From: Gossypium raimondii
Lineage: Eukaryota; Streptophyta; Magnoliopsida; Malvales; Malvaceae
Assembly (NCBI RefSeq): GCF_025698545.1
Contig: NC_068576.1
Location: forward strand, 49,324,390 to 49,388,389
Length of the DNA stretch: 64,000 nucleotides
Direction of reading: 5' to 3'
Made by a program: the position numbers and the translations under genes. The notes beneath the pieces are model-generated. The model saw only the letters and a program-made list of their open reading frames with translations. It was not told where the DNA came from and did not search any database. This document shows positions 23,229 to 36,648 of the stretch, piece by piece (the stretch's first letter is position 1; the number at the start of each line of letters is the position of its first letter).

Positions 23229-25938
23229 TGTAACACCCCTTACCCGTATTCCTGATCGGAACAGAGTATGAGGTATTACTAAATTTTTTTTTAAAAAAAT
23301 TTCGACAGCATTTCTGCTTATTTTTGCTTAAACCTCCTGCAAGTTTTCAAACACAATTCAATATTCAAACCAAGTTCAATTGTATAAACATACACAGTTT
23401 AACCATTCATAAACACTACATTTTAAATCAAACCATAACATATATTTACATGGTGACTCCACATTACATTAGTCGTCTATACATGCCATAATTTCCGGAA
23501 TACTAGTAGCAAAATACCCAAACGTGGATAATAGTGTAGATGATTGTCTGACTCCGTTCCAATTCCGAGTTGATGGAAATCACTATAATCAAGGGAAAAA
23601 TAAAAATGAGTAAGCATATAGCTTAGTAAGTAAACATATGACAAATAAGTAATTTCTCACATGACTACACCATAATATAAATTTATTCACAAATATATTT
23701 CATTGTTTGTGTAATTTCCAGCAAGCTGGTTTTCTGCATCATGACCACTAATTTATTTTTATCCAGAGCTACAGGGATCCAAATTGAATTCTGTAAAATT
23801 TCCCTGAAACTAGACCCATATATATTTCTATCATAAAATTTTCAGAATTTTTTATCAAGCCAATTAGTACATTTTATTCTTTAAATCTTCCCCTATTTCC
23901 CTGCTTGACAGTCCTGACCTCCCCTTACAAAAACTTACATAAATCTCTGTACAAGTTTCAAAAAATGTTCTCATTTGTTTCTATTAAAAATATACTCAAA
24001 AAGGAATCCAGGCATATAGATTTCAAGCCATAATTATTTTTGTAGAATTTTTGGTGATTTTCCAGATTTGGAACAGGGGATTTCGAAATCAATCCAGCCC
24101 TGTCTCAAATAAATCCAAATATCCCTAAATATACAACTCTTTTGCTTCCTCTGTTTCTTTCATATGAAAATAAACTCACTCAGCTTTAATTTAATATATT
24201 ATTCAACCTCCAATTCATTTTCCACCATTTATGGTGATTTTTCAAAATTTCCCAACTGCTGTTGTTTGAAACAGGTTTGTATTTAAATTGTTTCTTTTGT
24301 ACTTTTGATATTTCCTCCCATCTTATACATGAGTTGATTAAGTATCAAACCCAATATTCCTCCCATAAACTTGTCCACCATATGTATAAATATTCACCTT
24401 CCCAATTTACTCGTTGAACACTCGGAATGTTAACCGTTATCGGTGGATTCAGCACTTAGCAACCACCAATGAGTCGGAGAATCAGCACTTAGGAACCCTT
24501 TTCACATTTAAGATACGGTGGGTTCAGCACTTAGCAACCACCAATGATTCGGGGAATCAACACTTAGCAACTCCTCGGGGGAATCAGCACTTAGCAACCC
24601 CTTGGGGGAATCAGCATTTAGCAACCCCCTTCACATTTAAAATACGGTGGAATCAGCACTTAGAAACCACCAATGATTCGGGGAATCAGCACTTAACAAC
24701 CCATCAGGGGAATCAGCACTTAGCAACCCCCTTTTTATTCAATGTAATCCGGCCTATTCCGAGTGTTCAACCGGAAACCGTGTTTTTCAACACTTTACCA
24801 CCTTTCCCCACTTAGCCACATTTTTTTTGAATCTTTGCCAAATATTTATTCTATGTTCAAATAAATCTCAACACATATCAAATAATATCAAAATAATGCA
24901 TTATTTCACATGTTTACTTACCTCGATGCAAAATATCGCAATTTTGCAATTTACTCCACTATCTTCTCTTTTCCCCGTTTGAGGTAGTCTTCTCGTCTAT
25001 CTTGATCTATAATGGCAAATTTAACTCATTTAATGTTCACATTTATTAAAATAATCCACCACCCAACTTTTTGAAAAATTATAATTTTGCCCCCAAACTT
25101 TTGCATAATTACACTTTTGTCCCCAAGCTCGGAAATTAAACTTCATCTCTTATTCTTATGTTTTATGACATGCTGAACATTTTTCCCTTCTATGGCAACA
25201 TCAAATTCCCACTCTAACACATACTTTTGAACATTAATTATTTTTACCGATTATGTCTATTTACCCGTTTTCGCTTAAAATCGCTTAGCAAAAGTTGTTT
25301 AACATAATTTATAGCTTCATATTCTACCATAAAACAGCAAAATAAACATATTTCACCTATGGGTATTTTTCCAAATATGAACCCTAACATGAATTATTGC
25401 TAGAATAAGCTAAATTAAGCTACCGGGACTCCAAAAACGTAAGGAACATTAAAAACGGGGCTTGGGATCACTTACTATGGAGCTTGGAAGCTTTAAAACC
25501 CTAACTATGGCTTCCCCCTTGCTGATTTCGTTCACCATGAAGAAGATGAGCATATTTTGCCATCTTTTTCCCATTTAATTCTATTTAATTACCAAATGAC
25601 TAAAATGCCCTTACTTAAAAAAAATCTATTTCACTAATTCTATGCCCATTTTTGTCCATCAACTAACTAATGGTCTAATTACCACATAAAGACCTCCAAT
25701 TTAAAATTTCATAACAATTAGATACTCTAAGATGTAGAACTCAACTTTTGTACTTTTTACAATTTAGTTCTTTTGACTAAATTGAGTGCCCAAACGTCGA
25801 AATTTTCGGACGAAATTTTTACAAAATTTTTTCGTAAAATTGTAGACCATAAAAATATAATAATAACCATATTTTCCCTCGTCGGATTTGTGGTCTCGAA
25901 ACCACTATTCCGACCAGGCCCAGAATCGAGCTGTTACA
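23229..25938 (-). repeat. E4 left LTR (3' LTR in sense)
   Basis: TGTAACACCCC to CTGTTACA. Holds the CAGCACTTAGCAAC array at about 24445-24735. The open frame across that array (24414-24815, +) is a repeat artefact. Confidence 0.95.
24445..24735. repeat. Tandem CAGCACTTAGCAAC array in E4 left LTR
   Basis: Nine imperfect copies spaced 24 to 43 bases, separated by GGGGGAAT or by longer spacers with a CACATTTAAGATACGGTGG motif. The partner array in the other LTR is at 31905-32205. Confidence 0.9.
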
Positions 25939-25952
25939 ACTCTCCCCCTTAG
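25939..25952 (-). other. E4 polypurine tract
   Basis: Minus strand AAGGGGGAGAGT abuts the LTR start TGTAACAG. Confidence 0.8.
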
Positions 25953-28900
25953 GGATTTTCGTCCCCGAAAATCTTACCGGAAAAGAGGTTTGGGTACTGT
26001 TTCCTCATAATTTCCTTCGGTTCCCACGTAGCCTCTTCCATTCCATGTTTTTGCCACAACACTTTCACTAAGGCTACACTTTTATTCCTTAACTGTTTGA
26101 CCTCCCGAGCCAAAATCTTTATTGGTTCTTCCTCATAAGTCATATCTGGTCGAACCTCAATCTCTGTAGGAGAAACTATATGTGAAGGATCCGAACGATA
26201 ACGTCGCAACATCGACACATGAAATACATTATGTATCTTTTCCAACTCCGGCGGTAAAGCTAACAGATAAGCTACAGGGCCAACTCTTTCGATAACTTCA
26301 TATGGTCCAATAAAACGTGGACTTAATTTGTCTTTACGACCAAATCTCAGAATCTTCTTCCATGGAGATACTTTCAAGAATACTTTATCAACCACTTGAA
26401 ACTCAATTTCTTTCCTCTTTAAATCCGCATACGACTTTTGCCGATCTGAAGCAGCCTTTAAGCAGTCACGGATTATTTTTACCTTTTCTTCAGTTTCTTT
26501 TACCAAGTCGACTCCATGAATCCGGTTCTCACCGAGCTCAGTCCAATATAAAGGAGTTCTACACTTACGCCCATATAATGCTTCATACGGTGCCATTCGT
26601 ATACTTGACTGATAGCTATTGTTATAAGCAAATTCAACCAATGGTAGATATTTCTCCCAACTGCCTTCCAATTCTAAAATACAACACCGGAGCATGTCTT
26701 CAAGAACTTGAATCACTCTTTCTGATTGCCCGTTAGTTTGCAGATGAAACGCAGTACTGAAATTCAATTTCGTACCTAAGGCTTCCTGCAACTTTATCCA
26801 AAACCTCAAAGTAAATCTCGGATCTCTATCTGATATAATAGATTTAGGCACCCCGTGTAATCTCACTATTTCAGTAATATATAATTCCGCCAACCTGTCA
26901 AGTGAGTAATCAATGCGTATCGGAATAAAATGGGCTGACTTTGTCAATCTATCAACAATTACCCAAATAACATCTTTCTTCTTTGGAGTTAAAGGCAATC
27001 CTGTCACGAGATCCATCGTAATACTGTCCCACTTCCACTCTGGAATCGTTATCGGTTGAAGTAAACCCCGATGGTACTTGATGCTCAGCCTTCACTTGTT
27101 GACAGATTAAACACTTTGATACAAATTCCGAGATATCCTTTTTCATGCCCGGCCACCAATACAACTTCTTCAAATCATTATACATTTTCACACTATCTGG
27201 ATGGACTGATAAATCACCACTGTGTGCCTCACATAAAATGGTCTGAATTAGCTCATTATTTCTCGGTACACATATTCTGTCCCGAAACATCAGGCAATCA
27301 TCTGAACCAATTTGAAAATCAATCAACGCCGCTTACATCGAGCTCTTCCGCTTGCAATTTATTGTCATTCTTTTGAGCTTCCCGAATCTGCTGAAGAAAT
27401 AACGGTCTAACTCTCAATTCAGCCAAAATTGAACCATCATCAGATAAAGTTAATTTCGTACTCATAACTCTCAAAGCAAATAAAGATTTTCTGCTCAAGA
27501 CATCAGCAACCACATTAGCTTTCCCGGGGTGATAATCAATCACTAGCTCATAGTCTTTAATTAGCTCGAGCCATCTTCGTTGCCGCAAATTCAAGTCTTT
27601 TTGGCTCATCAAATACTTCAAACTCTTATGATCAGTGAAGATTCGACACTTTTCACCATACAAATAATGGCGCCAAATTTTTAAAGCAAAAACAATAGCA
27701 GCCAATTCTAAATCATGCGTCGGATAATTCTTCCCATGCGGTTTCAGCTGTCTTGAAGCATAAGCTATTACTTTTCCCTCTTGCATTAACACACACCCAA
27801 GACCATTCAACGATGCATCACTATAAATTACAAACTCTTTCCCTGATTCAGGTTGCACCAACACTGGCGCCTCAGTCAACAATGCCTTCAATTTCTCGAA
27901 ACTTTGCTGGCATTTATCGGTCCATTCAAATTTGACATTCTTCTGTAGTAACTTAGTCATAGGAGAAGCAATCATCGAAAATCCCTTGACAAAGCGTCTG
28001 TAATACCCGGCTAAGCCCAGAAAGCTTCTAACCTCAGTCACATTCCTTGGTGGCTCCCAATCAATAATTGCTGAAATTTTGCTTGGATCAACCCAAATAC
28101 CTTCACTTGAAACTATATGTCCCAAAAATCCAACCTCACGAAGCCAAAACTCACTTTTGCTGAATTTAGCATACAATTTCTTTTCTCTCAGAATCTGCAA
28201 CACGGTTCTCAAATGTTCTGCATGCTCAGATTCATCCTGAGAATAGATTAAAATATCATCTATGAACACCACCACGAACTTATCCAAGTACGGCCGAAAA
28301 ATTCGGTTCATCAAGTCCATAAAAATAGCCGGAGCATTAGTCAACCCAAAAGGCATTACCAGAAATTCATAGTGTCCATACCTCGTTCTAAAAGCGGTTT
28401 TCGGCACATCAGACTCTTTAACTCTCAACTGATAGTAACCAGACCTCAGATCGATCTTGAAGAACACTGTTGCCCCTTTTAATTGGTCAAACAAATCATC
28501 AATTCTCGGCAAAGGATACTTGTTCTTTATAGTCACCTTATTGAGCTGACGATAGTCAATACAAAGTCTCATAGAGCCGTCCTTTTTCACAAATAACACA
28601 GGAGCTCTCCAAGGAGAAAAACTCGGTCTCACAAATCCTTTATCTGTCAACTCTTGTAACTGAGCTTTTAATTCTTTCAACTAAGTCGGAGCCATTCGAG
28701 ACGGTGCAATAGAAATCGGTGCAGTACCAGGTAACAAGTCAATAGAAAACTCAACTTCTCTAATCGGAAGTAACCCAGGCAATTCCTCTGGAAATACGTC
28801 TTGAAATTCACAGACTACCGGCACTGATTCAAGCTTTGACCCAGTTATATCAGTATTCAGCACATAAGCAAGATAAACTTCACATCCCTTTCTCAAGTAT

Positions 28901-29433
28901 TTCTGAGCAGACATGTGCGAAATCATCATAGGCAATTTATTCGGCTCCTCTGTTTCAACCCGGAGAATTTCACCGTTTTCACACTTTAATTCAAGGATTT
29001 TCTGTCTACAATTCACCTTAGCATCATGCAATATCAACCAATCCATCCCCAAAATAACATCAAACTCATCAAATGGTAACAACATCAAATTAGCCAGGAA
29101 ACAGTGACCTTGAATCATCAGGGGACAATTCTTGCGGACCTTATCGACTAAGACACATTTGCCTAAAGGATTTGATACTTTAACTACAAATTCAGTGTTT
29201 TCAACAGGCAATTTCTTACTAGATACCAAATTCACGCATACATATGAATGAGTAGAGCCAGGGTCAATCAAAGCAATAACATCAATATCATGAAGAGAAA
29301 ATGTACCAGTAATCACGTCGGGAGATGAGGCATCCGCTCGAGCGTGTATGGCATAAGTCCTGGCAGGCGCTCTAGTTTCTGATCCTCCAGCTGCATCTTT
29401 TATCACACTTTTACCACTGGCTTTGCTCCCCAC
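25949..29433 (-). pseudogene. E4 pol: protease, RT, RNase H, integrase, chromodomain
   Basis: 29433-28681 holds an aspartic protease with ALIDPGSTHSYV and later GMDWLILHDA. After an in-frame stop at 28681, 28680-27319 encodes reverse transcriptase (LCIDYRQLN, then FIDDILIYS as the active-site YxDD equivalent) and RNase H ([23 protein letters not shown] at its end). A frameshift near 27320 leads to the integrase zinc finger (CLICQQVKAEHQVPS), and a second near 27010 to the integrase core (MDLVTGLP, IISDRDPRF, GQSERVIQVLEDML). The end carries a chromodomain (VALVKVLWQKHGMEEATWEP), which targets insertion to heterochromatin in chromoviruses. All domains are present, but the breaks stop full translation. 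Confidence 0.9.
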
Positions 29434-29439
29434 ATTTCT

Positions 29440-30565
29440 CGGTGGTCTGCCTCTACTGACAATATCACCCGATCCAGCTCTTTGTAATTTTTCTTCCTCT
29501 ATTCTCTCAGGGCAATCTTTTACATAATGCTCTTGGGAACCACACCTGAAACAAGCTCATTTAAATCCCCAACACTCACCAGTATGTCGCCTGCCACACT
29601 GTTGACATTCAGGTCTGGTGTTTCCTACATTGCCCACACTTGCCACTGAGGTAGCTCGAGTTTTAGCTCCGGAATATGACCTCCCTCGGTCTCTGCTTGA
29701 ATACCCAATTGAACCAGTTGGTCGTGGATCCATCAATGTCCTGCCCATTGACCTCTTCCTTACATCTCAAGCTTCCATCTCCACCCTTCTCTTTTCTCTA
29801 CTCAGCTCTTCAGCCTTGCAGGCCCGATCAACTAATACCACAAATTCTTTTAACTCTAAAACTCCAACATGCAATCTGATATCTTTGTTTAGCCCCTCTT
29901 CAAATCTTTTACACATAATAGCCTCCGTAGGTACACATTCCTGGGCATATTTACTAAGCCGGACAAACTCCGCTCATATTCGCTCATCGACATTCTACTG
30001 TTTCAATCCGAGAAACTCCTTGCGCTTCTGATCAATAAACCGCTGGATTACATATTTCTTTCTGAATTCTTCCTGAAAGAAGTCCCAAGTAACTCTTTCT
30101 TTTGGAACCACCGATATTAATGTTTTCCACCAATGGTATGCCGAATCCTTCAATAAAGACACAGCACATTTCAAGCATTCCTCAGGAGTACAGGATAATT
30201 CATCAAATACCCGGATAGTATTTTCAAGCCAAAACTCTGCTTTTTCCGGATCATCATCAACATTAGCCCTGAAATCTTCAAATTTCATGCTTTCAATTCA
30301 TCAACGGGTGGTTTCTTGATCTCACCAATTCAGCACTTCGTGGAGCTACGGGGACCGGTTGAGGAATAGGAAGAGGTGGAGGAGGTGGTACATTCAGATT
30401 TACACGAACATATTCTGTATACCAATCACTCATCATCCGGAAGAAGGCTTCCCGAGCCTCATCCTGTCCATGTGTCTCATGTCTACTCTCTTCATGCGCG
30501 GTCCCTTGTGCGGGAGCCGGCGCATTACTTTCAACATCATCTGCCACACTTCGGTCAGTGTCCAT
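29440..30565 (-). pseudogene. E4 gag with several in-frame stops
   Basis: ATG at 30565 begins MDTDRSVADD, followed by a Pro-rich segment. A frame break near 30290 precedes the gag core (RANVDDDPEKAEFWLENTIR, ECLKCAVSLLKDSAYHWW, TWDFFQEEFRKKY). Stops follow near 29995, 29974, 29770 and 29557, all in the same frame. The zinc knuckle (CFRCGSQEHYVKDC) lies just after the last. Gag would have formed the particle. Point stops with the frame otherwise kept suggest fairly recent decay. Confidence 0.88.
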
Positions 30566-30681
30566 TTACTATATAAAACAAAATTTTAAATTGTCAGAAA
30601 TCATCTCACTATCACAATATATTTATGGCATGTATAGACTTTCACACATATTTTATTGGTCCGAGAACCGACTAAACCGTA

Positions 30682-30693
30682 GCTCTGATACCA
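30682..30693 (-). other. E4 primer-binding site (initiator Met tRNA type)
   Basis: TGGTATCAGAGC on the minus strand, seven bases inside the 5' LTR. Confidence 0.92.
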
Positions 30694-30699
30694 CTAAAA

Positions 30700-33415
30700 T
30701 ATAACACCTCTTACTCGTATTCCTGATCGGAACAGAGTATGAGGTATTACTAAAATTTTTTTTAAAAAAATTTCGACAGCATTTCTGCTTATTTTTGCTT
30801 AAACCTTCTGCAAGTTTTCAAACATAATTCAATATTCCAACCAAGTTCAGTTGTATAAACATACACAATTTAACCATTAATAAACACTACATTTTAAATC
30901 GAACCATAACATATATTTACATGGTGACTCCACATTACATTAGTCGTCTATACATGCCATAATTTCCAGAATACTAGTAGCAAAATACCCAAACGTGGAT
31001 GATAGTGTAGATGATTGTCTGACTCCGTTCCAATTCTGAGTTGATGGAAATCACTATAATCAAGGGAAAAATAAAAACAAGTAAGCATATAGCTTAGTAA
31101 GTAAACATATGACAAATAAGTAATTTCTCACATGACTACAAATTTATTCACAAATAAATTTCATTGTTTGTGTAATTTCCAGCAAGCTGGTTTTCTGTGT
31201 CAGGACCACTAATTTATTTTTATCCGGAGCTACAGGGATCCAAATTGAATTCTGTAAATTTTCCCTGAAACTAGACCCATATATATTTTTATCATAAAAT
31301 TTTTAGAATTTTTTATTGAGCCAATTAATACAGTTTATTCTTTAAATCTTCCCATGTTTCCCTGCTTGACAGTCCTGACCTCCCCTTACAAAAACTTACA
31401 TAAATCTCTGTACAAGTTCCAAAAAATGTTCTCGTTTGTTTCTATTAAAAATATACTCAAAAAGGAATCCAGGCATATAGATTTCAAGCCATAATTATTT
31501 TTTTAGAATTTTTGGTGATTTTCCAAAGTTGGAATAGGGAATTCCGAAATCAATCCAGCCCTGTCTCAAATAAATCCAAATATCCCTAAATATACAACTC
31601 TTTTGCTTCCTTTGTTTCTTTCATATGAAAATAGACTCACTAAGATTTAATTTAATATATTATTCAACCTCCAATTCATTTTCCATCATTTATGGTGATT
31701 TTTCAAAGTTGCACAACTGCTGTTGTTCGAAACAGGTTTGTATTTAAATTGTTTCTTTTATACTTTTGATATTTCCTCCCATCTTATACATGAGTTGATT
31801 AAGTATCAAACCCAATATTCCTCCCATAACCTTGTCCACCATATGTATAAATATTCACCTTCCCAATTTACTCGTTGAACACTTGGAATGTTAACCGTTA
31901 TCGGTGGATTCAGCACTTAGCAACCCTTTTCACATTTAAGATACGATGGGTTCAGTACTTAGCAACCACCAATGATTCGGGGAATCAGCACTTAGCAACC
32001 CCTTGGGGGAATCAGCACTTAGCAACCCCCTTCACAGTTAAGATACGGTGAAATCAGCACTTAGCAACCACCAATGAGTCGGGGAATCAGCACTTAGCAA
32101 CCCCCTTCACATTTAAAATACGGTGGAATCAGCACTTAGCAACCACCAATGATTCGAGGAATCAGCACTTAGCAACCCCTCGAGGGAATCAACACTTAGC
32201 AACCCCCTTTTTATTCAATGTAATCCGGCCTATTCCGAGTGTTCAACCGGAAACCGTGTTTTTCAACACTTTACCACCTTTCCCCACTTAGCCACATTTT
32301 TTTTGAATCTTTGCCAAATATTTATTCTATGTTCAAATAAATCTCAACACATATCAAATAATATCAAAATAATGCATTATTTCACATGTTTACTTACCTC
32401 GATGCAAAATATTGCAATTTTGCAATTTACTCCACTATCTTCTCTTTTCCTCGTTTGAGGTAGTCTTCTCGTCTATCTTGATATATAATGGAAAATTTAA
32501 CTCATTTAATGTTCACATTTGGTAAAATAATTCACCACTCAACTTTTTGAAAAATTACAATTTTGCCCCCAAACTTTTGCATAATTACACTTTTGTCCCC
32601 AAGCTCGGAAATTAAACTTTATCTCTTATTCTCATGTTTTATGACATGCTGAACATTTTTCCCTTCTATGGCAACATCAAATTCCCACTCTAACACATAC
32701 TTTTGAACATTAATTATTTTTACCGATTATGTCTATTTACCCGTTTTCGCTTAAAATCGCTTAGCAAAAGTTGTTTAACATAATTTATAGCTTCATATTC
32801 TACCATAAAACAGCAAAATAAACACATTTCACCAATGGGTATTTTTCCAAATATGAACCCTAACATGAATTATTGCTAGAATAAGCTAAATTAAGCTACC
32901 GGGACTCCAAAAACGTAAAGAACATTAAAAACGGGGCTTGGGATCACTTACTATGGAGCTTGGAAGCTTGAAAACCCTAACTATGGCTTCCCCCTTGTTG
33001 ATTTCGTTCACCATGAAGAAGATGAGCATATTTTGCCATCTTTTTCCCATTTAATTCTATTTAATTACAAAATGACTAAAATGCCCTTACTTAAAAAAAA
33101 TCTATTTCACTAATTCTATGCCCATTTTTGTCCATCAACTAACTAATGGTCTAATTACCACATAAAGACCTCCAATTTAAAATTTCATAACAATTAAATA
33201 CCTCTAAGATGTAGAACTCAACTTTTACACTTTTTACAATTTAGTCCTTTTGACTAAATTTAGTGCCCAAACGTCGAAATTTTCGGACGAAATTTTTACG
33301 AAAATCTTTCGTAAAATTGTAGACCATAAAAATATAATAATAATCATATTTTCCCTCGTCGGATTTGTGGTCCCGAAACCACTATTCCGACTAGGCCTAG
33401 AATCGGGCTGTTACA
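30700..33415 (-). repeat. E4 right LTR (5' LTR in sense)
   Basis: Matches 23229-25938 with scattered differences and a rearranged CAGCACTTAGCAAC array at about 31905-32205. Confidence 0.95.
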
Positions 33416-33420
33416 GCTAA

Positions 33421-33901
33421 AGCAAGAATAAATAGAAAACCTATTCGGGTGACCACTAGGGGTTTGGCACAGCTCTACCTAGGGCAAGTTCCTAAGGTTC
33501 ACTATATATGGTTTAGTTTCTAAAGTAAGGTACCCGAACCAGCAGATTCCTCAATCTTCACCCATTATAGGCTCATATAGATCAAGTTCGGTTCAGGGGA
33601 ACACATTTTCCCTATGACTATATGGAGATGATAATCTCACGAAGGCATAAGTACCGATGTATTCCGAAAGCGATCTACTATCCTATACGGAGGTGAAAAC
33701 CTAACAAAGGAATAGTTTCTCACTCCCACTTAAAAGGGTAGAATCATTCAACTCATGTAATGTATAATGCAAAGATCAATTAAGCAAGAAAATAATGAAT
33801 GCAAAAGGATCTCATGATTTTTTAAAAAAAAAAATATTTTCTCGACCATAAGACAAAAATTAATCAACTTTGTGGCTCGACTCTCTTATTTTTTTTAAAA
33901 A
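33421..33901 (-). other. E3 leader, part next to the primer site
   Basis: Continues the leader interrupted by E4 at GCTAA. Non-coding. Confidence 0.75.
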
Positions 33902-33919
33902 TCCCCAGTGAAGTCGCCA
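33902..33919 (-). other. E3 primer-binding site (Tat/Ogre type)
   Basis: TGGCGACTTCACTGGGGA on the minus strand, three bases from the 5' LTR. This class of site is typical of Tat/Ogre elements (tRNA-Arg type). Confidence 0.75.
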
Positions 33920-34884
33920 AGCTGTCGAAACCATTTTTTTGAAAACAAACAAAAATTAGTTGTTGATGAAAATTGGAGTCGCCACCAATCTTTTATTGAG
34001 GTGTGATTGGACCACCTAAAAACGACTTTGGTCTACGAGTTTTAGAAAAACAGGTTCGAGAGTCAGTTACGTTCGAGGAAGGATTAGCAACCTCGTAACG
34101 CCCAAAAATTGGTACCAAATTGATTAATTAATGTCTTAAAGTTGAGAGTTAAAAAAATGCGATCCTTATTTAAATATTATTATTTATTGAGACTCACCCA
34201 TTTTGAAAAAGAAAACGTCACACCCAATGCGTTAAGGCACGACATTTTATTTCTTCAAAAATGAGTTTGTCCAAAATACTCGTGTAATAAAATTTAATAG
34301 AATATTCATTTATTTAAAATTTATAAGGAAATCGCGGCCCAATACGTTAGGACACAATTTCTCAAAATTCTAAACATTGAATATTTTCTTTATTATTTTT
34401 TATTAGAAAAATCTTTATCTCGAGAAATCAACGCGTCACATCCAATACGTTAGGACACCACATATTGAATTCTCGATAACAAGTTTTATTTTGTTTGATT
34501 AAAGAGCAGTTCCCGATTGTTAGATTTTACGAAGAAAATCAGAACCCAATACGTTAGGGCTCAATTTTCTTGAAAATCCTAAATACGGGTATTATCTCTA
34601 TTTTGAAAATTTTCTATTTTTAAACTCGAGTAAAAAATGTAATGTTATATTGGATGTATGTATAAATGTCGCAATCACAAATAATAAATACAACAACAAT
34701 ATAGAAATAACATAAATAGCAAAGAAACGAAATTAAAAAACAATGACATACTGAAATATCTAATAAATGAAAAATAATAATAATAAACATCCTTTAGAAA
34801 ATAAATGAAAATACAAATAAATAAACGAGTGAAAGAAATAAAAATTTATAAAATAATAAATAAAATAAAAAAATAGAATATAAA

Positions 34885-35190
34885 CACTACACCAAAACTG
34901 GTTTTTAGCGGCGCTTTTTTATGCCTTTAGCGGCATTTTTGAAAGCGCCGCAAAAAACGCCGCCATTGTCAACACCGCAAACGTTTACGGCGCTTTTTCC
35001 ACAAACGCCGTTATAGATCATGACCTTTAGCGACGCTTTTACACAAACGCCGCTATAGCTCAGGATCTTTAACGACACTTTTTTCAAAAACGCCACTATA
35101 ACTCAAGACCTTTAGCGACGCTTTGATTACAAACGCCGCTAAAAGTACCGTTCTTTGGCGGCGTTTATCAAAAAACGCCACTAACGTTTA
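34885..35190. repeat. E5 left subterminal repeat block
   Basis: Alternating TTTAGCGGCG and CGCCGCTAAA words separated by short spacers, forming palindromic units. In related CACTA elements such words bind the accessory transposase protein; that role is inferred here. Confidence 0.9.
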
Positions 35191-35599
35191 AAAAACATTC
35201 AAAAATATTAAATATTAAAACCAAACATTATTAATATAAAAAATTAATTAGTATTAAATATATACTTTTAGTTAAAAAAGACTATATTTAATCATATAAA
35301 TAAATAAATTTTTTTAGTCAAAATATTGAAAAATATGTTAATAATTAAATAGAAAAATTACAAGTTCAAATAGTCCAACTAATTAATTGCAAAAAAAAAT
35401 TAAAATACACAACTTCAAAATGTACAATAATAAACTTGAAAATTTATAGACTAAAATAGAAATTCAAAACCCTTTGAAATTAGATGAAATGGGTTTACTA
35501 CATCCATCATTTACTACATGAGTTTATTGTTTCTATAAACTCAAATTAGACATTGTTGAGGAAATCTAACACATTCTGATAAAGTAACAGGCTAATGGA

Positions 35600-35730
35600 T
35601 ATTTTACTTCTGAGTAGTGACTTAATTGATTTAATTCACTCACTGCCACTGAAGGTGGTCTCTCCTCTTCAACAGGTCTTTCATGCAAGAACCTACCTTT
35701 GAGTAATGATTGCAAAATTAAGATAAGAGT
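35600..35730 (-). pseudogene. E5 cargo: unidentified exon-like segment
   Basis: Minus strand gives an open stretch containing GRFLHERPVEEERPPSVAVS. It faintly resembles a conserved segment of some plant RING-finger proteins, but I am not sure. It has the same direction as the other E5 fragments. Confidence 0.3.
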
Positions 35731-36105
35731 GCTACTAGTTTAGCATGGCAACATGTGAAAACAAAAGGATTTTCATAGAGCAAAACCATATATATATATA
35801 TTAACATCAATCATCAAAACATGTGATCACACAACAGTCCAGAAGTGATTTATAAAAGCTAATTCCATCACTGGCATACTTTTAATATTTTACTTTCGGT
35901 ACAAATTCGATTGCATGACTATCCACCAAAACACTATTAGAATAAGGAAAATTTAAAAAACACTATTAGAATACCTATTTTCTTATTCTGTCAGCTAATT
36001 TCACTTTGATTCAAAGACACTTAGTAGCAAATTTCACAAAATTTCTTAATTTCCCTCTAAAGCTTTCTATTCCTTTGATTCAAAGTAGCTTACCAGTTTT
36101 GGAGA

Positions 36106-36303
36106 CTAAAACCCAACCTTCCTACTAATTACGACATAAAAGTGCAAAAAAGAAAAGCCCTTTAGTGCCAAAACACCATTACAATCAAGTTTCTCTATTA
36201 AGTTTTGCATTGTAAAAGCGAAGGATGGGTAAAGAACATACAGTTTTGGAGATTTTGGAGTAGTCACCGGTGAGGATATTGTGACCGGTAGACATTCAAG
36301 CAT
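36106..36303 (-). other. E5 cargo: possible exon, unrecognised
   Basis: Open for 65 codons, with PVTISSPVTTPKSPKLYVL. No family recognised. It may be captured host DNA because it lies in the cargo region on the same strand. Confidence 0.2.
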
Positions 36304-36648
36304 CAGCTGTTATAACATAGTAATCAGTCCCAGCGATAGCAGCGCAATATCTGTAATTTAGGAAAGCAATAGCATATCTGCAATTTGATATTAAGTTGTT
36401 AACAAATTGGGGTATCGTGTCTTATAGAATATAAATTCAAGTGGCAATTAAGTACAAAAAAATGGAACAAAGTACCTTACAACTAGGCTTGTAATGGTAT
36501 GCAAATAAGCTTATCTATATGACTGTCAAACTACCAGGTTCTCTGTAGAATTAGTTGAACCAGCTGGTCTGGTTTGGTTTTATCATCCATTATAAAATGT
36601 TTTTCACCCAAGCATAAAAGATTTGAAAGTGGGAAGTCAACTACACAC

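Larger units (their letters stand above)
23229..33415 (-). mobile_element. E4: Tekay-type gypsy (chromovirus) LTR retrotransposon, full-length structure
   Basis: Flanked by GCTAA at 23224-23228 and 33416-33420. LTRs are 23229-25938 and 30700-33415 (2710 and 2716 bp) and look closely similar throughout. Minus sense: primer site TGGTATCAGAGC at 30693-30682 (initiator Met tRNA type), gag, protease, RT, RNase H, integrase, chromodomain, then polypurine tract next to 25938. In-frame stops and two frameshifts make it non-autonomous. The right LTR begins TATAACACC instead of TGTAACACC. Confidence 0.95.

Noticed and set aside
24414-24815. 133-codon open frame on the plus strand
   Set aside because: It runs through the CAGCACTTAGCAAC tandem array of an E4 LTR. 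The repeated NQHLATP-type peptide is a repeat artefact and the other LTR does not keep the frame.
26317-30589. Several plus-strand open frames opposite the E4 gag-pol
   Set aside because: Shadows of the minus-strand coding sequence with no recognisable domain.
34905-35096. Short minus-strand frame at the E5 left end
   Set aside because: Made of the GCGGCG repeat words; no protein family.
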